Assembly (NCBI GenBank): GCA_001687465.1
Contig: LVLI01000702.1
Span: 1-22,812 of the forward strand
Source: Halocafeteria seosinensis
Lineage: Eukaryota; Sar; Bigyra; Bicosoecida
Reading direction: 5' to 3'
DNA length: 22,812 nt
The notes below the pieces were generated by a model. The model did no database searches. It was not told the DNA's origin and saw only the letters and a program-made list of their open reading frames with translations. Position numbers and translations under genes: made by a program. This document shows, one piece after another, positions 16,779 to 22,812 of this stretch. Each line of letters begins with the position of its first letter. Position 1 is the first letter of the stretch.

Positions 16779-19722
16779 ATGGCAAGCACCAGCTTTTCTT
16801 CGGCCTCCCCTCGTCTTCCTCCCAACAACAAAGCAGTCCCTCACACCTCCTCCCCCACCATTAAACAACAGGCAAGAGAATGGAATAGCAAAGGAATCCA
16901 AGCGAAAGATGCTAAAGAAAAACTAGAGTGTTATGAGAAGGCTGTACAACTGGATCCACAGAATCCACTCTATATCAGGAACAAAGGTGTATCATTGTTT
17001 AGATTAGGTCGTGATGAGGAAGCCATCTCGTGTTATGATCAAGCGATTGCATTGGATGCCAACTTTAAGGAGGCTTATTATGACAAAGGTGTATCATTGT
17101 CTAGATTAGGTCGTTATGAGGAAGCCATCTCGTGTTTTGATCAAGCGATTGCATTGGATCCCAACTATAAGGAGGCTTATCAACAGAACGGTATATCATT
17201 GGGCTACTTAGGTCGTTATGAGGAAGCCATCTCGTGTTTTGATCAAGCGATTGCAGTGGATGCCAACTATAAGGAGGCTTATGATGGGAAAGGTACATCA
17301 TTGGGCTACTTAGGTCGTTATGAGGAAGCCATCTCGTGTTATGATCTAGCGATTGCATTGGATGCCAACTATAAGGAAGCTTATCAACAGAAAGCTGCAT
17401 CATTGTCTGAATTANGTCGTTCTGAGGAAGCCATCTCGTGTTATGATCAAGCGATTGCATTGGATGCCAACTATAAGGAGGCTTATCAACAAAAAGGTGT
17501 ATCATTGGGTAAATTAGGTCGTTATGAGGAAGCCATTTCATGTTATGATCAAGCGATTGCATTGGATGCCAACTATAAGGAAGCTTATCAACAGAAAGGT
17601 GTAGCATTGCATAGGCTAGGCCGTTACCTGGAAGCCATCTCGTGTTATGATCAAGCGATTGCATTGAATGCTACGTATGCTGATGCTTATAAAGAGAAAG
17701 GTGTATCATTGTCTGAATTAGGTCGTTATGAGGAAGCCCTTGAACACCTGAATAAAGCCCTCAGTCGGGACTCACAGGCTGAACGCTACTATCTTTGGAA
17801 AGGCCGAACCTTGAATAAGCTACAGAAATACAGTGAAGCTATCCAATGCTTTGATGAGGAACTAAAGATTAATCCCAGTTGTCAAGAGGCTGTCGATGAG
17901 AAGACGGAAGCTCGATCCCAGTTAGTATCGCAGAAAAACCAAGATTCCCATAATCCGAATCCGGAGGCGAACTCACGGAAGGAAGCTGGTGAGGATGGTC
18001 CGTCTTCGAACGAAAGCAAGAGCACGAATCATACTGAAGAGGTTGGTAAGTGGGTAACTAACTTCGTCATACTTTTGGTCGTGCTTCTTTTGAGTTATTC
18101 AATTATGCGTTCGCACAGGTGTTTCGGATGTTGCTGCGTCACGAGAAAATAATCAAATGACCGCTTTGACCAAACAGGAAATCGAACAAGGATTACGTCA
18201 AGTTCACGAATTATCTTGGCAAATGGGACAATTTGCCCGAAGAGACGAAGTTGATGAATCCATCATGACGAATGAGAGTTATAAGCAGTATCGCGTAGAG
18301 CTCGCATTTATTAACAGTAAACAAGAGCTCCGGGAGTTTTACCGTGCCTTCAATAGTGTTCTCTGTGATGGATTTACAGCTGCTAGCGTAGTCCAAAGTG
18401 GCGATGTGGATGTGAAACTGGGAACGATGAAATCGTACATTGTGAGCGCTTTGAATCTCTTGTCAAAACACTTTCCGCCACTGAGTGCAGTCAGTGGAGC
18501 GACTGCCAGTGTATTGAAGTCGCAGAAAGAAGGCAAGCTTGCTCGACTGCTTGGGACGTTACCTGTTCGATCAGCGATGACGAATACGGTCGAAGAAGTC
18601 AGTCGTGTAGTTACTATCGCTCTTTCCGAGTGTCTCGAGTCGTTTAATCCTGAGATTGAAGAGCAGCAAACATTATCGCATTTTCTCACGAAGATTAAGT
18701 TGAACTACTTTTGCCAGCGCAAGCCCCGTTCAGTGTTTGAGACGAGAGGGTGTTCCGAAGCTGTTACTGTACTGGGCGCTTGTCACAAGGGGCTGATCGA
18801 AGAAGGGTGTTTTGATGCTGATAACGTGTTGAGGCTATTCGTTTCGGATCCAGCTTCACTTGAGGGGGTAAGGGAAAAGCGCGCCAACCTTGTAGCGAAC
18901 AGTTGTTGCAGCGGATCAGCATCGGCAGCTACCGGTTGCGATGCTGACGGACGGTCAACCGGCGTAAGTAAGGGCAGTGCGACTGCTTCCGAAGGGGGCG
19001 AACAACCTGATATTTGGGAGGAACTTAGACGACTTCGGGAGGAAGTAACAAGTGCAAACTCTGGCGCTGATACGGAGACACTGAGAAAACGCTTAGATAA
19101 TTTAGAAAAAAAGCTCCCAGACGAGCCAAACACGGAGGCTGACAGTGGATCCGCCGTTCAAGGTCTCGTAGCTCCAGGAGGTGGGACTCAAAAGGGGGAC
19201 AAAGATAAAGTTGCTCGTGCTTTAAAATACTCTGTGCAAGCCGCTACCGAGATTGACGAACTGAAAGAACGTCTCGCTCAGAACGAACCACGCTCACCAC
19301 ACTTAAATGTTGTTCGTCGACAGTTTAAGGAAGCTTCGTTTCCGTTTCCGTTCGTTTTGAATCGAATAAAGCGAGTGTTGGATAGGCACTTTGGTGGGCC
19401 CAAGAAACACATGTGGTCTCGCGATCCGAGCGTGCTTGGCAGAATAATTCGGTGGAAGAGGTCGATTGCATCGCAGTTTCAAGGCCCTGGCAGCCACAAA
19501 CCCGAACGACTGAGTGGGCGAGCGGTTTTACAGTTCTTCAAGAACAATACTAGGCTCTCGAATATCCCTCAGCAAGATATTTTCAAAGCGTTTGAGTTCG
19601 AAACTGTAAGTCGAAGCGCGGATAAAAGTATCTCTCATGGTGCGAGCGAGGACGTGCAGCAAAATCGCTCGAAGTTACTTGAGGAACCCAAGACTAAGAG
19701 CAAGAATGAACCAAAGAAATAA
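16779..19722 (+). CDS. TPR-array protein with long C-terminal region of unknown fold
   Basis: Exons are 16779-18045 and 18119-19722, joined by a 73-bp intron (GTTG|GTAAGT...GCACAG|GT, phase 1), giving 956 aa. The start at 16779 follows AAAA and is the first in-frame ATG. Residues 1-35 are Ser/Pro-rich. Ten TPRs of 34 residues follow to about 390, most of the form GRYEEAISCYDQAIALDANY, then a polar linker. The second exon begins GVSDVAASRENNQ-MTALTKQ. It holds a helical segment (about 437-625, including HFPPLSAVSGATASVL), a Ser/Gly-rich spacer, a short coiled coil (EELRRLREEV, LRKRLDNLEKKL) and a basic C-terminus ending KTKSKNEPKK. TPRs bind protein partners. No nuclease, kinase or NTPase motif is visible in the second part. 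Base 17415 is an N. Two separate genes (stops at 18152 and 19722) is the alternative. Confidence 0.78.
16986..17760. repeat. 102-bp tandem DNA repeats encoding TPR units
   Basis: Units starting at 16986, 17088, 17190, 17292, 17394, 17496, 17598 and 17700 are spaced exactly 102 bp, or 34 codons. They are very similar at the DNA level, including at third codon positions, which implies recent unit duplication or gene conversion rather than selection on protein alone. The first TPR and the last two are diverged. Confidence 0.93.
18046..18118 (+). other. 73-bp intron whose retention would give a hydrophobic tail
   Basis: GTAAGT donor, pyrimidine-rich 3' half and CACAG acceptor match the other introns of the window. 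Unspliced, the frame stays open through the intron and stops at 18152. This would make a 457-residue TPR protein ending with FVILLVVLLLSYSIM and a Cys-rich CFGCCC tail. Because pyrimidine tracts always translate into hydrophobic residues, this tail may be only an artefact. Confidence 0.75.
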
Positions 19723-20628
19723 TGCGGGGCTATGGGGGACACTACGCTCGAAGTTGCGAGAGACTTCACCCTGTGTCCACTTATCCGAAGCAAGGACAAC
19801 CGATTGGAGGACTCGGAACTGACTGTCCATCATGTGAGTTGGCTCCGCTGTCTTGCGTTCCCTTCAGCACCCTCGTTATACTAGCAAAACCCAAGAGGCT
19901 GAGTATCAATGTGCCGCTATATCAAATGTACTGATAGTCAATTCATGAATTGTCTCCTGTCGGACTTGCAAAAAGATACGAGGTGGATTTTAGCGTCTGG
20001 TGCATTCACAAATTCCACACATCGTTAACCAGCACACAGAAATAATTATAGGCGACATTTTTCGCCTCCGCTCATCCTAGGTAGCGCCGCCAGGAGTGGA
20101 CAGAGATTCCTATTCAACTGTCTCAGAAGTGTAGTTGCACTTTTACGTTGCGTTCCTCTAATGGTTAATCGTCTGGATGCAATACAACGACCAAATTTGT
20201 TCGCCGGTAAACCACTTGAACATAAAGGTAATCATGTCACGATTGGAAGCAATAAGACATACTATTTGACCGCAAATGCTAGGAAACAGGCCAGTACTCC
20301 AGGAGACTTCCTCTGTCTCTGTCGCCCGAAGAACGCCTTTACGCGTATACCGCTGACAGATGGACCTACCATAAGTACTAGTGTCCATCTTCTAAGGATG
20401 AATCAAGAAACGCTGCTACCCGTCTTTCGTAACCCTTGTGTACAACGTGATGTAGCATCATATTGCAGCGAAAGTGCAGACCTTTGCGTCAATATACAAT
20501 ACCGAATTGTTTCAGCGAAAGGGGGAGACTTGGTCCGAATATAGAGCCGGACAAGATAATCCAGATCAATCTAGTCATATATTGTAGATGTTGCCACCAT
20601 CCAATTGTTCGTTTTGTGCTTCGCTTGA
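19723..20628. other. Convergent intergenic region, no supported gene
   Basis: The region lies between the stop of the TPR gene and the stop of the convergent TMEM234 gene, so it should hold both 3' UTRs. It contains a 127-codon plus-strand frame with ATG at 20161 and stop at 20544. I do not recognise it; it has no motif, and splice signals around it are not convincing. I treat it as unproven. Confidence 0.5.
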
Positions 20629-21410
20629 CTATGATTCTTGCACAGATATCATCATACCACTGGCAATCAAGGACAGGCCGAATACCGACTCTGTCGTATC
20701 ATTCAGGGTGAGAAATAAGATACTCAGGGCACGTATAGAGCCAGCCAGTGAACTTACTGTAGGTAAATCGCTTCGTCTCCCCAATGATCCTCGCGGACAA
20801 AGCTGTGTAAAAGCACGTCATGGCATTGCTCATTGGCACTACTAAAGAAACGTCTGACAAGCATATAGCAGATATAGTGGTGACAAAGGAAAAGTGACCG
20901 AAGCGCAGCTTACCATAGCTCGATAGAAGCCAAAGATGCGCCACAGAGCCTAACTGGTTTAGACCAAAGAGAAACAGGAACTGCAACCCAGGATCATCTA
21001 TCCAAAACGCCCGTCCAACCAAAACCTCTTAAATCACCGGTGCTTACCTGAAGGTTGGCTACAGATCTCCATAAGTCCTTCAAGAAGCCATTTTCGCCTT
21101 GCGTTCTTTTCTTTTCCGTAGCTGTGGCGCATATACCCAGTAAAGTGCTTCATGCCATTTCTTACGCACTTAGAAATGTTACCTTGTTTTAATAGAGGAT
21201 TCGTAGCGCCCCATAAGATCCCCACCACGGAAAATCTGGCAAACAGTTCTGCGCACGAGGAACGAATGAGCAATGCCCTGTTGAATCACCCACACTCACC
21301 CAGTAGTATACTAGTACTATGAAGGTGCGTTCGTATAGTAATACTATGGATGTGAATGTAGAGTACCACAGACAGAGCAACTTACCTAAATACGCTCCCC
21401 ACGCAGTCAT
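20629..21410 (-). CDS. TMEM234: TMEM234 family membrane protein
   Basis: Five small exons are 21410-21386, 21248-21048, 20997-20914, 20853-20758 and 20690-20629. Introns are 137, 50, 60 and 67 bp, all phase 1 and GT-AG. The sum is 468 nt, so 155 aa (human about 140-164). The family signature is clear after joining: ILWGATNPLLKQG (human-type LWGGTQPLLK), LFGLNQLGSVAHLWLL, SSY-DVSLVVPMSNAM across a junction, SARIIGE, and a last segment SVFGLSLIASGMMI. About four hydrophobic segments are visible, as in the drug/metabolite-transporter-like fold. TMEM234 function is poorly known; in vertebrates it has been linked to the kidney filtration barrier. The 50-bp intron (20998-21047) is the least certain, since other AGs nearby break frame or remove conserved residues. 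Confidence 0.85.
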
Positions 21411-22035
21411 TTCAAACTTCCTATAGTCTCACAAGCATCACCGGGGTCGATGCAATCAAGCGTGTACTATCGCCATGGGTAATCGATACTGTTCTTGAGA
21501 AACAATCTGATGCAATAAGACGTCTTGTGCATGCACTGCCTCCATCTTCACACGCTGATTTTCCCGATGTCAGGAGGGAGTGGCATTTCACAGCACCACA
21601 ATGAACCAGCCAACTGTCCTGTGAGCACCTCCTATAAGCGTCATCGTGATCCACCTGTGTGTGTTGTGGGGAAAAATTGGCACGTAAAACAAGGTGTATA
21701 CGCGTCGAAAGATGCGGTTGTTGAAGTTGCTTGACCGCCCGCCGCCGGAAGAAGTCATTGCATTAAGCATACATGAGTCTATTGTCAAAATTTGGCAGTC
21801 TTTTCTGCACGAGATGTGACCATATCTTAAGTGAAGAGCATATATTCAGCGTGTGGGAAAGGGGAGATTTTCTTCATACGCACAGGACACAAATACGTCA
21901 CGCACTGCTCCAAACTCTTCAAAGCCTTATAAATGCAAGAAGAGTTCACAAGTTCCTAAACAGTTCTTGATATAACGCTGCATGAAAAGAATAGCGAACG
22001 TTTTGCACAAGGAGACAGTACGGCTGTCGTAATAA
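21411..22035 (+). other. TMEM234 upstream region with overlapping open plus-strand frames
   Basis: This stretch must contain the TMEM234 promoter. On the plus strand, open frames succeed each other with shifts: 21362-21604 (contains VDAIKRVLSPWVIDTVLEKQ), 21525-21734 (GKNWHVKQGVYASKDAVVEV), about 21691-21817 (PPPEEVIALSIHESIVKIWQ) and 21773-21970 (RTQIRHALLQTLQSLINARR, then TGA). They read like protein and could be a frameshifted pseudogene or exons of a small gene. No clean splice chain or start codon was found, and no family is recognised. Confidence 0.25.
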
Positions 22036-22616
22036 GCCATTTCATGTTGCGATCAAGCCGTCATATGGGATCGTACCACGCCAAAGGAGGGCGCATTGTG
22101 TTGGAAAGGCAAGTCCCTTGAAGCATTAGGGCGCAATGAGGAAGCAATCGCATGCTTTGATAAGGTAATTGCAATGGATTCAATGTATGAAGAAGCTCAT
22201 TGTTGCAAAGAGATGCTACTAGCTAAATCTAGACGAGACGGTACGAAGAAGCACCCATAGCATGCTACCTGTTTCCCGTACCACTGTCCAAGCCAACATT
22301 CCCTTAGCTTTCGCTCCGTTTCCGTTATTGATAGCCGTAACAAATGCGTCAATTTGCTCCCGTATTGCAGTAGCACAAAATTCTCCAACAGCTGACGCTA
22401 TCGTCTCATCGAACTCGTAGAACTTGCTATTTGGATGAACCACTCCTGAGGAACTCCAAATACAATGTAGCGTACCATATACTATGATGCTACGACCAAG
22501 CCCTTGCATTGGATGCACAGTACACGGAAGCTCATGAAGGTAAAGCGGCTTCTCTGAGAAATTTGGGTCGTTTGGAAGAGGCCTTGTTATGCTATGATGC
22601 TGCAAAGCGAGAATGA
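22036..22616 (+). pseudogene. Decayed TPR-gene remnant
   Basis: From 22036 a frame reads AISCCDQAV, then WKGKSLEALGRNEEAIACFD and EEAH, ending at TAG 22258-22260. A second piece at 22497-22616 reads QALALDAQYTEAHEGKAASL then GRLEEALLCYD, ending in TGA; just before it TATGATGCTACGACCAAG is a frameshifted TPR end. No start codon precedes the first piece (a TAA lies immediately upstream). The DNA at 22036-22071 resembles the intact array unit at about 17531, sharing GCCATTTCATGTT with ATTTCA where most units have ATCTCG. Between the pieces, about 235 bp has no TPR signal. This is a broken relative of the gene at 16779-19722. Confidence 0.75.
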
Positions 22617-22812
22617 CCGCAAAGGACTTCCCTTTGCACATACCAGGTACCGGTAGAGGTTAGAACCAATTTTGTGAGCTCACTTGAATGTAGACTGACG
22701 CGGCATGAGCTATGTGTGATAAGGTAGGACCCTCTTTGATAGCACTTTCATTATTTCTGAAATTCGCTTGTTCATTGCGACACTAAGTTTCGTCAATACC
22801 ATCACGTCGTGT
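22617..22812. other. Right edge, nothing recognised
   Basis: The last 196 bases contain no gene, repeat or motif I can support. Confidence 0.6.

Noticed and set aside
16461-16901. 146-codon minus-strand ORF containing an Ile-Tyr run
   Set aside because: It is driven by the (TA)n tract and overlaps the TPR promoter and start. There is no family match.
17101-17664. 187-codon minus-strand ORF made of repeats
   Set aside because: It is the antisense shadow of the 102-bp TPR units, since a period divisible by three keeps the reverse frame open.
22219-22641. 140-codon minus-strand ORF
   Set aside because: It is opposite the TPR remnant, whose plus-strand reading is clearly the meaningful one. 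There is no motif.
1-22812. CRISPR array, bacterial operon, rRNA or tRNA genes
   Set aside because: No spaced short direct repeats, no ribosome binding sites and no tRNA box pairs were seen. The introns and gene families are eukaryotic.

Overview
This is nuclear DNA from a eukaryote with a compact genome, most likely a microbial one (alga or other protist). The genes carry short spliceosomal introns of about 50-137 bp with GT...AG ends and GTAAGT/GTACGT/GTGAGT-type donors. Each splice join below was placed by hand so that the reading frame is kept. Intergenic distances are small (62 bp between two convergent stop codons), and the protein families are eukaryote-specific (SMYD4-type MYND/SET, HEATR6, the kinetochore subunit Nnf1/PMF1, calcyphosin, TMEM234). 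I cannot name the species.

Layout, left to right. (1) Positions 1-3160, minus strand: 5' part of a large secreted Gly/Ser-rich repetitive protein with a signal peptide. It contains an almost perfect 1394-bp tandem duplication that includes an intron and adds 444 codons, and the gene runs off the left edge. (2) 3161-4362: no supported gene. (3) 4363-6763, plus: two-exon TPR-MYND-SET protein (SMYD4-like). (4) 7033-11634, plus: single-exon HEATR6-like HEAT-repeat protein. (5) 11697-12716, minus: four-exon Nnf1/PMF1 kinetochore subunit, tail to tail with HEATR6. (6) 13207-14485, minus: five-exon calcyphosin-like EF-hand protein. (7) 14486-16778: about 2.3 kb with no well-supported gene, holding broken minus-strand frames and one 144-aa ORF. 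(8) 16779-19722, plus: a gene with ten near-identical TPRs. A 73-bp intron joins it in frame to a 534-codon exon of unknown fold. If the intron is retained, the product instead ends in a hydrophobic tail. (9) 20629-21410, minus: five-exon TMEM234. (10) 21411-22812: unresolved open frames, then a decayed TPR-gene remnant at 22036-22616 resembling the intact array.

The genes do not form an operon or shared pathway. They are ordinary eukaryotic housekeeping and cytoskeletal genes plus two rapidly evolving repeat-protein genes. The most unusual material is the intron-containing intragenic duplication, the TPR gene with its unknown C-terminal half and possible intron-retention isoform, and the TPR relic downstream of it. 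Gene assignments rest on remembered family patterns, with no database search.
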